Shown in pieces: positions 42,205 through 50,419 of a stretch of 64,000 nt of DNA. Source of the stretch: Cellulomonas aerilata (GTDB taxonomy: Bacteria; Actinomycetota; Actinomycetes; Actinomycetales; Cellulomonadaceae). Positions within the stretch are counted from its first letter, which is position 1; every line of letters starts with the position of its first letter. The translations under genes and the position numbers were made by a program. The stretch is taken from positions 1-64,000 of the forward strand of contig NZ_BJYY01000010.1 in the NCBI RefSeq assembly GCF_007991755.1. The letters run 5' to 3'. The notes beneath the pieces were generated by a model. That model had not been told where the DNA came from. It did not search any database and worked only from the letters and a program-made list of their open reading frames with translations.

Positions 42205-42403
42205 CGTCGCTCCTCGTCCGCTGTCGCGCGGGCACCCGCCCACTCGCTGCACACGCTGGCACCCGGACCTCTCCTCCGCATCCCCAGCGCACGGCGCGGG
42301 GCCTGCCGTGGGCCAGGGGCGGGCCCGGCGCACGGCAGCCCGGTCGTCACCCGTCCGGGTCCATCGCCGGGCACGGGCGACGGCGGGGGTCCACCATACG
42401 GAC

Positions 42404-42949
42404 ATGTCACCGCGCTCCTCCCCGCGCCGCACGCAGCCGGCGCCAGGCGCCACCGCCGCCCGGCCACGGCACGTGGACGGGCGCGACGAGACCCCGGAGG
42501 AACGGTCCGACCGCAACTGGAACGAGCTGCTGCAGGAGCTGCGGGTCACCCAGACCGGCGTGCAGATCCTCACCGGGTTCCTGCTGACCGTGCCGTTCCA
42601 GCAGCGGTTCACCGACCTCGACGACTACCAGCACGACCTGTACCTCGTCCTGGTCCTGCTCTCGGTGCTGACCACCGGGCTGATCGTCGCCCCGGTGAGC
42701 CTGCACCGGATCATGTTCGGCAAGCACCTCAAGCGCGAGCTCGTGCTGTCCGCGGACCGGCTCGCGCGCAGCGGGCTGCTCACTCTCGCGCTGACCATCG
42801 CCGGCGCCGCCATGCTGGTGTTCGACGTCGTCGTGGGTCGCACGGCGGGGTGGGTCGTGGGGATCTCGGTCCTGGTGCTCCTCGCGGTCTGCTGGCTGGC
42901 GTACCCCCTGCAGGTGACCCGCAGCGCCGGCGGGAGCAGCGGGGGCTGA
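42404..42949 (+). CDS. DUF6328-family membrane protein
   Basis: A 181-aa protein with an N-terminal basic disordered part (about 30 residues), a conserved amphipathic stretch (NELLQELRVTQTGVQILTGF) and four transmembrane helices (LLTVPFQQRF, LYLVLVLLSVLTTGLIVA, LLTLALTIAGAAMLVF, WVVGISVLVLLAVCWL). The RVTQTGVQIL(T/L)xF signature is typical of DUF6328 proteins of actinobacteria, whose function is unknown. It is divergent from the dehydrogenase gene across about 200 bp in which no clear operator was found. Confidence 0.82.
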   Translation: MSPRSSPRRTQPAPGATAARPRHVDGRDETPEERSDRNWNELLQELRVTQTGVQILTGFLLTVPFQQRFTDLDDYQHDLYLVLVLLSVLTTGLIVAPVSLHRIMFGKHLKRELVLSADRLARSGLLTLALTIAGAAMLVFDVVVGRTAGWVVGISVLVLLAVCWLAYPLQVTRSAGGSSGG

Positions 42950-43063
42950 GACGCCGCGACGACACGGGGCCGATCGGGGTGCGGGCGCCAGGGCCACCGA
43001 CCATGCTGGACGGCGGGCGACCGCCGCAGCCGGCGGGCCGTCGGCACACACCGGGAGGTCTGC

Positions 43064-43849
43064 ATGGCAACGTACGGAACCACGTCCACACCCGAGGCCG
43101 GTGACGCGGGCTCCAGGCCCGCGATGGTCGAGGCCATGCTGCGGCTCGAGCACGCCGAGGCGCTCGACCGCTGGGTGGACCGCCTGGCCCCTGCGGCGGC
43201 GGCGCTCGTGCGCGACCAGAAGGTCGCCGACCTCCTCCACGGCCGGGCCGCGGGCCACGCGGCCCACCCGGTGCTGACCGACGTCCCGATCGGCACGTGG
43301 ACCAGCGCGTTCCTGCTGGACCTCATCGGCGGCAGGCGCAGCCGTCCGGCCGCCCGCCGCCTCATCGGCGCGGGCATCCTGGCCGCGGTGCCCACGGCCG
43401 TCACCGGCCTCGCCGAGTGGGCGGCGACCAGCGACCAGCCCTCGCGCCGCGTCGGCGTGGTGCACGCCGCGGCGAACACCGTCGGGCTGGTCCTCTACAC
43501 CGCGTCCTACCGGGCCCGCGGCCGGGGCCACCACCTGCGCGGCGTGGTCCTGAGCCTTGCCGGGCTGGGCGTCGTCGGCGGCAGCGGCTACCTGGGCGCG
43601 CACCTGTCCCTCGCCCGCAAGGTCGCCACGCGCGACCCCGCGTTCGCCGCGCAGGTCCCGCTGCCGGACGAGGTCGCCGCGGGCATCGGCACGACCACCG
43701 GCGCCGCCACCGGCACGGCCACCGGCACGGGCACCGGCACGGCGTCCCTGGCCCAGGCGGCCGGGCTCGCCCCCACCGGGACCACGGCCGACGACGGCGG
43801 CACCGGCCGGCACGTCGGCGGCACGGAGGACCCAACCGCGGCGATCTGA
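43064..43849 (+). CDS. DUF2231 membrane protein
   Basis: A 261-aa protein. The DUF2231 core is marked by GHAAHPVLTDVPIGTWTSAF followed by LLDLIGG, and four predicted membrane helices run to about residue 190. A C-terminal tail is rich in Thr/Gly repeats (TGAATGTATGTGTGT). DUF2231 proteins are found beside Rieske or stress genes; their role is unclear. GGGAGG lies 5 nt before the ATG. Confidence 0.85.
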   Translation: MATYGTTSTPEAGDAGSRPAMVEAMLRLEHAEALDRWVDRLAPAAAALVRDQKVADLLHGRAAGHAAHPVLTDVPIGTWTSAFLLDLIGGRRSRPAARRLIGAGILAAVPTAVTGLAEWAATSDQPSRRVGVVHAAANTVGLVLYTASYRARGRGHHLRGVVLSLAGLGVVGGSGYLGAHLSLARKVATRDPAFAAQVPLPDEVAAGIGTTTGAATGTATGTGTGTASLAQAAGLAPTGTTADDGGTGRHVGGTEDPTAAI

Positions 43850-43920
43850 TCGCGGGGGCCCGACCGCGGCGACCCGGCCGCGGCGATCCCCACCGCGGCG
43901 ATCCGACCGTGGCGATCGGA
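43832..43920. repeat. degenerate 14-15-bp repeats around a gene end
   Basis: The unit CCGACCGCGGCGATCC recurs with variations about five times from the last codons of the DUF2231 gene (CCAACCGCGGCGATC at 43832) through CCACCGCGGCGATC to CGACCGTGGCGATCGG at about 43905-43920. It stops just before a perfect hairpin terminator. Confidence 0.65.
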
Positions 43921-43928
43921 CCGGACGC

Positions 43929-43965
43929 ACGAGGGCCGGGGTGCGACCCGCACCCCGGCCCTCGT
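43929..43965. terminator. bidirectional hairpin terminator
   Basis: A perfect 17-bp stem (43929-43945 with 43949-43965) with a 3-nt loop, between the convergent DUF2231 and manganese-catalase genes. No T-run. Confidence 0.8.
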
Positions 43966-44011
43966 CGTCCGCGTTCTCGGCGCCCGCCCGGACCGGCGGG
44001 CGCCGGCCGCG

Positions 44012-44893
44012 CTACTCGCGGTGCAGCATGTCCTGCACCTTGCCGGCGACCTTCTCGACCTTGTTCGGGACGTCGGTCGTGCCGTAGTACCGCGCGTCGG
44101 GCCGGGTGGGCGGCGGCATCTTCACGCCCGCGCCGGGCTCCGGCACGTAGGTGAACTCGCCCTTGCCGTCCGGCGTCGGCCCCGAGGCCCAGCGGCCCTC
44201 GCTCGCGTGCTCGCCGTCGGAGAAGTTGATGTACTGGGACGCGACGCTGCGGTCCTCGTGGGACAGCGGGAAGTTGCTCGGCACCGGCAGGTCCTCGTAG
44301 CCCTCCTCGCGCAGCTCGGCGGCCGCCGCGATCCACTGGTTCTGGTGCATCGTGTCCCGCGCCAGCAGGAACGAGAGCAGGTCCCGCACGCCGGCGTCGT
44401 CGGTCATGTGGTAGAGCCGCGCGACCTGGACCCGCCCCTGCATCTCCGCGTTCGCGTTGGCGGTGAAGTCCGCCAGCAGGTTGCCGCTGGCGGTGATGTA
44501 GCTGCCCTGCCACGGGTTGCCGTTGCTGTCGACGGCCCGCGCTCCGGCGCCCGCGACGATCGCGTGCTGCACGTCCATCCCGCCGACGACCGCCGCGACG
44601 GTCGGGTCGTCCTGGAGGGCGTCGCTGGTGATGCCGAGCGGGGCCTTCTCGAGCAGCTGCGCGATCATCGTCGCGAGCATCTCGACGTGGCCCATCTCCT
44701 CCGCACCGATGCCGAACAGCAGGTCGCGGTACTTGCCGGGGATGTGGGCGTTCCACGCCTGGAAGCCGTACTGCAGGGCCACGGTGATCTCGCCGTACTG
44801 CCCGCCCAGCACCTCCTGGAGCTTGCGGGCGTAGACGGCATCGGGCTGGTCGGGCTTGGCACGGTGCTGGAGCTCTTGCTTGTGGAAGTACAT
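44012..44893 (-). CDS. manganese catalase family protein
   Basis: A 293-aa non-haem catalase. It begins MYFHKQELQHRAKPDQPDAV and shows metal-binding helix motifs (GGQYGEITVALQYGFQAW with Glu; FGIGAEEMGHVEML with E...H; TANANAEMQGRVQVARLYHM; LLARDTMHQNQW). These Glu and His residues build the di-manganese site that dismutates hydrogen peroxide. The C-terminus ends VPNKVEKVAGKVQDMLHRE. ATG at 44893 follows GGGGAGGAG. Two DtxR-like boxes lie upstream. Confidence 0.92.
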   Translation of the reverse strand: MYFHKQELQHRAKPDQPDAVYARKLQEVLGGQYGEITVALQYGFQAWNAHIPGKYRDLLFGIGAEEMGHVEMLATMIAQLLEKAPLGITSDALQDDPTVAAVVGGMDVQHAIVAGAGARAVDSNGNPWQGSYITASGNLLADFTANANAEMQGRVQVARLYHMTDDAGVRDLLSFLLARDTMHQNQWIAAAAELREEGYEDLPVPSNFPLSHEDRSVASQYINFSDGEHASEGRWASGPTPDGKGEFTYVPEPGAGVKMPPPTRPDARYYGTTDVPNKVEKVAGKVQDMLHRE

Positions 44894-44949
44894 CGAGGAC
44901 TGCTCCTCCCCGCGGCCGGCCGGCCGCAGGACGTCGGGTGCGCAGCGGT

Positions 44950-45023
44950 CTGCCTCACCTCGTCCGTCCTGACTACTCCTGTCCCCCACCACCGGCAACC
45001 GGAGGGTTAGGGCTGCCTCACCT
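44950..45023 (-). promoter_or_regulatory. possible DtxR/MntR-type boxes upstream of manganese catalase
   Basis: The 11-mer CTGCCTCACCT occurs twice (44950-44960 and 45013-45023), 63 bp apart. The distal copy extends to TTAGGGCTGCCTCACCT (45007-45023), which matches 13 of 17 bases of the Streptomyces DmdR iron-box consensus TTAGGTTAGGCTCACCT. It lies about 120 bp before the catalase ATG and overlaps the end of the lipase-like gene. Confidence 0.35.
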
Positions 45024-45761
45024 GGTCGTCCCGGTGGCGCGCGGGTCGGGTCCGGTGCGCTCCAGGGCGGCCAGGACCGTCGGGACGAGCTCGGGGTCGC
45101 TGAGGATCCGGAAGTGCCCGGGCGTGCGCAGCCGGATGTTGACCGCGCCGTCGAGGTGGCTGCCCCCGGGGATGTGCGGGTCGAAGGAGTTGTAGATCGA
45201 GGTGATGCGCGAGTTGGTCACCAGGTCCGCGGTGAGCGCGGCCAGGGTCACGTCGGTGGGGACGAACGCGCGCACGGCCGCCAGCGGGATCCAGCGCGCG
45301 TACGGCGAGCCGGCGAACGGCGTGCTGATGGCGACCACGCCTTGGATCCGGCCCTCGGGGTCGTGGTGCAGCATCGCGTACTTGCCGATGAGGCCGCCCT
45401 TGCTGTGGGCGACGACGACGACGTCCCTCAGGTCCGCTGCGGCCAGGTGCTCGGCGACGAGGCGGGCCATCTCCGGGATCGTGCCGGTGTTGTAGCGCAG
45501 CGCGGGGACGAGGTGCACCGGGTGCCCGTGCCGGTGCAGGGCCGCGGCCAGCGGACGCATGAACCGCCAGCTCTCGTACACGCCCGGCACCAGGACGACC
45601 GGCGGGTCACGCCGGTCCGCGGGCTCGGTGAAGCGCTCGGCACCGCCCGGCAGCAGCAGGCCGGCGACCTGCCAGAACGACACGTACGCGTAGTCCTGCG
45701 TCCACCACACCGCGGTGCGCACCGCGTGGGCGGCGCGGGTCAGCAGGTCACGGCTCGGCAC
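45018..45761 (-). CDS. alpha/beta-hydrolase (lipase/esterase-like)
   Basis: A 247-aa protein with the hydrolase oxyanion/loop PVVLVPGVYESWRFMRPLAA, nucleophile elbow VVVAHSKGGLIGKYAM (GxSxG as HSKGG), and a final His context (PGGSHLDGAVNIRLRTPGHFRIL). The pattern resembles triacylglycerol-lipase-type serine hydrolases. Its GTG start at 45761 overlaps the preceding hydrolase gene by 22 bp, so the genes are co-translated. Substrate unknown. Confidence 0.85.
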   Translation of the reverse strand: MPSRDLLTRAAHAVRTAVWWTQDYAYVSFWQVAGLLLPGGAERFTEPADRRDPPVVLVPGVYESWRFMRPLAAALHRHGHPVHLVPALRYNTGTIPEMARLVAEHLAAADLRDVVVVAHSKGGLIGKYAMLHHDPEGRIQGVVAISTPFAGSPYARWIPLAAVRAFVPTDVTLAALTADLVTNSRITSIYNSFDPHIPGGSHLDGAVNIRLRTPGHFRILSDPELVPTVLAALERTGPDPRATGTTR

Positions 45762-46471
45762 AGGTCACCGACCAGCTCGGGAGACGCGTACATCGCGTTG
45801 TGCCCCCCGCCGGGCACCTCCGCCGACGTCCCGCGCGGCGCCGCCTGGGCCAGGTCGCGCACCCAGCGCGCCGGCGCGATCGGGTCGTGCTCGCCGCGGA
45901 CGACGAGGACCGGCTCGCCGACGTCCCGGATCCGGTCCTCGATGCGGTAGCCCAGCATGTGCGGGACGGTCGCACCGTAGCGGCGGGGTCCGGTGCGCAG
46001 GTAATCCGCGCTGACGATCGCGTTGACCCGTGCGGGCTCGTGCCGACCGTCCCGCAGCAGGCGCAGGGCCTGGCGGGTGGCGCTGCGCGCCTCGGGGTCC
46101 ACCACCGGACCGATGAGCACGGCCGCGGACGCCAGGCCGGGGTTGGCCGCGAGCACCTCGACGACGACCTGGCAGCCCATCGACTGCCCGATGAGCACGG
46201 GCTTGTCCAGGCCCCGGTCGGTGACGAGCGCGGCCACCACGGCGGCGTGCTCGGCGATGCCCAGCACCTCGGCCGGGCGGGGGCTGGAACCGAAGCCTGG
46301 CAGGTCCGGCACCAGGACGTGGTTGGCCCGCTCCAGGTGCTCGGCGAGCGGGCGGAGGTAGCGGTGCGACATCCCGATGCCGTGCACGAGCACGAACGCG
46401 GGCGCGGACGGGTCACCGCCCTCCTGCACGACCAGCCCGTGGCCGGCGGCGGAGGTTTGCAGAGCTCTCAC
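45740..46471 (-). CDS. alpha/beta-hydrolase
   Basis: A 243-aa hydrolase: FVLVHGIGMSHRYLRPLAEHL (HG oxyanion motif), VLIGQSMGCQVVVEVLA (nucleophile Ser in GQSMG), VVRGEHDPIAP with the acid, and GGGHNAMYASPEL with the catalytic His. GTG at 46471 overlaps the stop of the SRPBCC gene by 4 bp (GTGA). Together the SRPBCC protein and two hydrolases form a three-gene operon, possibly acting on one lipid- or ester-like compound. Confidence 0.88.
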   Translation of the reverse strand: MRALQTSAAGHGLVVQEGGDPSAPAFVLVHGIGMSHRYLRPLAEHLERANHVLVPDLPGFGSSPRPAEVLGIAEHAAVVAALVTDRGLDKPVLIGQSMGCQVVVEVLAANPGLASAAVLIGPVVDPEARSATRQALRLLRDGRHEPARVNAIVSADYLRTGPRRYGATVPHMLGYRIEDRIRDVGEPVLVVRGEHDPIAPARWVRDLAQAAPRGTSAEVPGGGHNAMYASPELVGDLCRAVTC

Positions 46472-46932
46472 CGGGTGGCCGCCCCGGTCGCCGTGCCTCG
46501 TCCCTCGGCGAGCAGGACCAGCCGCTTGAGGGTCTCGACGTTGCGCGGGACGAGCATCGCGTCGCGCAGCGGCTTGGGGACCAGGGTGCCGGGTCCGCGG
46601 ACGGCGTCCTCCGTCATGCGGATGGTGCAGCCCTCGCCGTCGGCGTCGGGCACGACCTCGATCCGGATGCGCGCCTCGCCGAGCGGCCAGCCGCGGGCCT
46701 GCAGCTCCAGGCGGTGGGCGCCGTCCCAGCTGCGCGACACGGTGGAGTCGTTGATGACCAGCGGCCACGCCCCTGCGGAGTGGTGGATCGTCGAGCCGGC
46801 CGCGGGCCAGTCGGGGTCGACGGACCGGATCCGCGACGCCCCGACGACCCAGGCGGCGTAGGACCACCCGTCGCGCACGATCGCCATCACCGACTCCGAC
46901 GGGCACGCCGCGTGCCTCTCCACCACTGCCAT
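46468..46932 (-). CDS. SRPBCC (polyketide cyclase/dehydrase-like) protein
   Basis: A 154-aa START-like domain protein: MAVVERHAACPSESVMAIV, WVVGASRIRSVDPDWPAAGSTIHHS, ARIRIEVVPDADGEGCTIRM and RNVETLKRLVLLAEGR. These helix-grip-fold proteins bind small hydrophobic ligands. It heads the hydrolase operon. A divergent DUF4383 gene is not involved, as that also reads leftward from 47513. Confidence 0.85.
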   Translation of the reverse strand: MAVVERHAACPSESVMAIVRDGWSYAAWVVGASRIRSVDPDWPAAGSTIHHSAGAWPLVINDSTVSRSWDGAHRLELQARGWPLGEARIRIEVVPDADGEGCTIRMTEDAVRGPGTLVPKPLRDAMLVPRNVETLKRLVLLAEGRGTATGAATR

Positions 46933-47054
46933 GCGGGCCAACGTACGCGGTGCCCCGGCACGCCGCTGCCCGGGGCTCCGGTGGGAGCCCCGGGCAGCGG
47001 GGGTGCCGCGACGGCGGCGGCAGGACGTGCCGGTCGACCCTGGGGCCGAAGGCG

Positions 47055-47513
47055 TCAGCGCGTGACGCGCGGGTCCTTCGAGCGCGGCCACAGCGCGATG
47101 GCCAGGCCGGCGAGGGCGCTGAGGATGTGCAGGACGTTGTCCGCACCGTTGATGTTGAGGAAGTTGATGTCCTCGTTGTTCGCCGCGATCAGGCCGTAGA
47201 CGAAGGTCAGGCCGTAGACGACGAACAGGATCCAGCCGAACTTACGGGCGCTGGCGGACCGCTTCCACATCGCGATGCCGAGGGCGCCGATGAGGATGTG
47301 CACGATGTTGTGCAGCGGGTTGACCGCGAAGCCGAGCAGGTTCTGGCTGTGGTCGTGCTCGGTGAAGCCGTCGAACCCGGTGACCAGGAACCCGGCGAGG
47401 CCGACCAGCAGGTAGACCACGCCGATGGTGAGCGCGAGGTACTGGTGCACGCCGCGCGTCGCACCGTCGGTGCCGGCGGTTCCGGCGTTGCCGGCGGAGA
47501 TGGGGTGGGACAT
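47055..47513 (-). CDS. DUF4383 membrane protein
   Basis: A 152-aa protein with four membrane helices (LTIGVVYLLVGLAGFLVTG, NIVHILIGALGIAMW, GWILFVVYGLTFVYGLI, VLHILSALAGLAIALW) and the family motif LLGFAVNPLHNIVHILIGALG. DUF4383 is common in actinobacteria and of unknown function. AGGAGG lies 9 nt before the ATG at 47513. Confidence 0.88.
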   Translation of the reverse strand: MSHPISAGNAGTAGTDGATRGVHQYLALTIGVVYLLVGLAGFLVTGFDGFTEHDHSQNLLGFAVNPLHNIVHILIGALGIAMWKRSASARKFGWILFVVYGLTFVYGLIAANNEDINFLNINGADNVLHILSALAGLAIALWPRSKDPRVTR

Positions 47514-47694
47514 GGTGAGGTTTCCTCCTACGAGTGGGGGACGGTCGGCCGAGGAGCCGTCGCTGGGCCCGATGCCGTCCCGATGAGGTCTACGGTCACG
47601 TACGTCGGGGGCGCTCGCATCTTGAGACCTCCACCGGGGTGGGTGAACGGCGCGCCGGTTCGCGTCCGGTCGCGCCGCACAGTTGACTGTCCCC

Positions 47695-48075
47695 ATGCTC
47701 GAGACCCGACGCCTCACCCTGCCCGTACTCGGCGTCCTCGCCGCCGGCCTGGTCGCCGGATGCAGCGGCCCGTCGTTCGACTTCCGGACCGACGACCCGT
47801 CCGGCTACGTCGCCTGCCGCGACATCACGGCCAGCCAGCTCACCGACGACGACGACGAGCGCGAGAGGTTCCTCGAGACGGCCGCAGCGTCCGCCGCGGC
47901 GTCGCAGACCGGCGACATCCGGGCGACGGTCGACCCGCCGGTGGACCCCAACCGCCAGGAGTTCATCGGCCAGGAGGACATCGGCCAGTACACCGTGGAC
48001 GAGGACGCCCTCTTCCAGGCGTGCGAGGACGCGGGGTTCCAGCGCGACGACATCCAGCTGGTCAAGCCGTCCTGA
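47695..48075 (+). CDS. hypothetical lipoprotein
   Basis: A 126-aa protein with a lipoprotein signal (METRR-like basic start, LPVLGVLAAGL, lipobox LVAGC, Cys about 23) and an acidic mature domain (FRTDDPSGYVACRDITASQL...). Two further cysteines could form a disulfide. Function unknown. It starts at ATG 47695 without a clear ribosome binding site, and ends 4 bp from the converging amidohydrolase stop, leaving no room for a terminator. Confidence 0.72.
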   Translation: MLETRRLTLPVLGVLAAGLVAGCSGPSFDFRTDDPSGYVACRDITASQLTDDDDERERFLETAAASAAASQTGDIRATVDPPVDPNRQEFIGQEDIGQYTVDEDALFQACEDAGFQRDDIQLVKPS

Positions 48076-48079
48076 CGCC

Positions 48080-49318
48080 TCAGACGAAGCGCTCGGCGCG
48101 CTCGACCACGCGCCCGGCGCCCGCGGTCTCGTCCCAGGAGTAGACCGGGACGCCGTCGATCAGCACGAGCTCCGCCCGTGAGTGGACGTCGAGCGGGTCG
48201 CCGGACCAGACGACCACGTCGCCGTCGAGCCCGGGGCGCAGCGACCCCACCCGGCGGTCCAGGCCGAGGAAGGACGCCGGGTTGACGGTCAGCGCCTCCA
48301 GCGCCGTCTGCCGCGGCAGCCCGTCCTTCACCGCGAGCGTGGCCTGGTGGACGAGGAAGTTGATCGGCACGACCGGGTGGTCGGTGGTGATCGCGACCCG
48401 CACACCGGCCGCCGCGAGGGCCGCCAGGTTGGCGATGGAACGGTCGCGCAGCTCCACCTTGGAGCGGCTGGTGAGCATGGGGCCGAAGATCACCGGGATG
48501 TTCCGCTCGGCCAGCACGTCGGCGATCTTGTGCGCCTCGGTCCCGTGGTTGACGACCAGCCGGTACCCGAACTCGTCCGCGAGCCGCAGCGCGGTCGCGA
48601 TGTCGTCGTGACGGTGGGTGTGCTGGTCCCAGACGAGCTCGCCCTCGAGCACGCGGACCAGCACCTCCATCGCCAGGTCCGGCTCGAACGGCTCGCCCCG
48701 CCGGTGGCCCGCGGCACGCGCCTCGCGGTAGTGCCGGGCCTGGGTGAACGCCTCGCGGATCACCATCGCTGTACCCAGGCGGGTCGAGGGCAGCTGCTTC
48801 TTCTCGGAGTACACACGCTTGGGGTTCTCCCCCAGCGCTGACTTGACGCTCACGGCGTCGCTGATCACCTGCTCGTCGATCGTGCGCCCGCCCCACGACT
48901 TCATCGCGACGCTCTGCCCCCCGATCGGGTTGCCCGACCCGGGCTTGACGACGACCGAGGTGACACCGCCGGACAGCGCGTCACGGAAACCCTCGTCGTC
49001 GATGTTGACCGCGTCGATCGCCCGCACCGCCGCCGTGTTGGGCTGGGTCATCTCGTTCGTGTCGTTGCCGGCCACGCCCTCGCCCTCCTCGTGGATGCCG
49101 ACGTGACCGTGCGACTCCACGAACCCCGGCAGCACCCATCGGCCGGTCGCGTCCACCACGGTGGCGCCCTCCGGGACGGTCACGTCCGCACCGACCGCCG
49201 TGATCCGGCCGCCCTCGATGAGCACCGTCCCGCCCTCGATCGGCTCCGAGACCACGGGGACGACGTACCCCCCGGTGATCGCGACGACGGCGGGGGCGGA
49301 CGCGGGGCGGTAGGTCAT
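48080..49318 (-). CDS. amidohydrolase-family metal-dependent hydrolase
   Basis: A 412-aa amidohydrolase superfamily enzyme (imidazolonepropionase/dihydroorotase-like). It has GRWVLPGFVESHGHVGIHEE (HxH ligands), VWDQHTHRHDDIATAL, RLVVNHGTEAHKIAD and AITTDHPVVPINFLV with the final Asp. GLDGDVVVWSGDPLDVHSRAELV closes the beta domain. The substrate cannot be predicted. ATG at 49318 lacks a strong ribosome binding site; the gene is divergent from the S4-domain gene. Confidence 0.9.
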   Translation of the reverse strand: MTYRPASAPAVVAITGGYVVPVVSEPIEGGTVLIEGGRITAVGADVTVPEGATVVDATGRWVLPGFVESHGHVGIHEEGEGVAGNDTNEMTQPNTAAVRAIDAVNIDDEGFRDALSGGVTSVVVKPGSGNPIGGQSVAMKSWGGRTIDEQVISDAVSVKSALGENPKRVYSEKKQLPSTRLGTAMVIREAFTQARHYREARAAGHRRGEPFEPDLAMEVLVRVLEGELVWDQHTHRHDDIATALRLADEFGYRLVVNHGTEAHKIADVLAERNIPVIFGPMLTSRSKVELRDRSIANLAALAAAGVRVAITTDHPVVPINFLVHQATLAVKDGLPRQTALEALTVNPASFLGLDRRVGSLRPGLDGDVVVWSGDPLDVHSRAELVLIDGVPVYSWDETAGAGRVVERAERFV

Positions 49319-49462
49319 CGGGCCACGGTAAGCCGGGGAGGGCGGTCCGGCATGACAGCCGTCAGCCGCCGCGTGACCGGTGAGCCGCGGGCCGCGGCCG
49401 AGCCACCTGGCCCGGCTCCGGCGGCCCGGCTCCGGCCGCACCTGGTCCCGCGCGTGCCGCCG

Positions 49463-49468
49463 TAGGGT
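49463..49468 (+). promoter_or_regulatory. -10 box of a leaderless S4-domain gene
   Basis: TAGGGT (TANNNT) ends exactly 6 nt before the ATG at 49475, which places the transcription start on the start codon. There is no Shine-Dalgarno sequence. Confidence 0.55.
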
Positions 49469-49474
49469 CGTGCC

Positions 49475-49852
49475 ATGACCCTCGACGCCTCGACGACCAC
49501 GCGCGTCGACCGCTGGGTCTGGGCGGTGCGCCTGACCAGGACCCGCGCTCTGGCCGCTGCCGCGTGCCGCGCCGGGCACGTGAAGGTCAACGGGGACCGG
49601 GCCAAGCCCGCCACGGCGATCCGGGTCGGCGACGAGGTCCGCGTCCGGTCCGAGGGGGTCGAGCGGATCGTCGACGTCGCGCGGATCGTCGAGAAGCGGG
49701 TGGGTGCCGGGGTGGCGGCGGAGTGCCTGGTCGACCGCACGCCCGCGCCGGTCCCCGCCGCCGAGGCGCCCGGTGGCGCCGTCCGGGACCGCGGGGCGGG
49801 CCGGCCGACCAAGCGCGACCGGCGCGAGATCGCGCGGCTGCGCGGCCACTGA
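49475..49852 (+). CDS. S4-domain RNA-binding protein (Hsp15-like)
   Basis: A 125-aa protein. The S4 domain covers about residues 10-70: RVDRWVWAVRLTRTRALAAA, CRAGHVKVNGDRAKPATAIR, VGDEVRV. The tail GAGRPTKRDRREIARLRGH is basic. This matches the Hsp15/YrfH group, which binds stalled 50S subunits carrying nascent chains. The message is probably leaderless. Confidence 0.9.
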   Translation: MTLDASTTTRVDRWVWAVRLTRTRALAAAACRAGHVKVNGDRAKPATAIRVGDEVRVRSEGVERIVDVARIVEKRVGAGVAAECLVDRTPAPVPAAEAPGGAVRDRGAGRPTKRDRREIARLRGH

Positions 49853-49878
49853 GCGGCCGTCACAGGCTCGCTCGTGCG

Positions 49879-50331
49879 ATGCTCCGCGGCATGCACCACC
49901 GGGTGGCTTTCGAGGGGCGCACACTCGTGGTGGAGCGCCCGTACTCGGCCAGACCGCGGCTCCTCGCCGACGGCGCCGAGCTGCCCAAGGACCACGTCGG
50001 TCGGTACCTGCTGCCGGACCAGCACGGGACTCCTCGCACGATCGAGGTCGGCTTCGACCTCAAGAACCTCGCCCCGCGACTCCAGATCGGCGCGCAGCGG
50101 GTGCTGACGGCCGCGCCCCTCCCGAAGGCGGCATGGATGCTGCTGGCCCCGGCCGTCGTGCTCGGTCTCCTCGGTGGTGCACTCGGCGCGATCCTCGGCA
50201 TCACGGCCGCGGTCCTCGCCGCCCACCACCTGCGGAGCCGCCGCTGGCCGGACGTCGCGAGGGCCCTCGGCATCGAGCTCGCGGCCGTCCTGGTGTACCT
50301 GGGGGTCGCCACGCTCGTCCGCATGCTCTGA
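49879..50331 (+). CDS. hypothetical membrane protein
   Basis: The 150-aa product has a soluble N-terminal half with beta-like sequence (HHRVAFEGRTLVVERPYS..., GTPRTIEVGFDLKNLAPRLQI) and then two or three membrane helices (MLLAPAVVLGLLGGALGAIL, ITAAVLAAHHL, ALGIELAAVLVYLGVATL). No family is recognised. ATG at 49879 or 49891 can be the start; neither has a convincing ribosome binding site. It lies 26 bp after the S4 gene. Confidence 0.65.
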   Translation: MLRGMHHRVAFEGRTLVVERPYSARPRLLADGAELPKDHVGRYLLPDQHGTPRTIEVGFDLKNLAPRLQIGAQRVLTAAPLPKAAWMLLAPAVVLGLLGGALGAILGITAAVLAAHHLRSRRWPDVARALGIELAAVLVYLGVATLVRML

Positions 50332-50419
50332 TCGCGCGTCGGGCGGGACACCGCACCCCGTCCGTCCATGCCGGCGCGACGAAGCTGCGCTCGGCCCGCG
50401 CCGTCGCGGTGAGAGCGCC

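Noticed and set aside
44894-45017. Manganese riboswitch (yybP-ykoY) upstream of the catalase
   Set aside because: The leader is too short and lacks the conserved paired elements of that class; the DtxR-like boxes are a better explanation.
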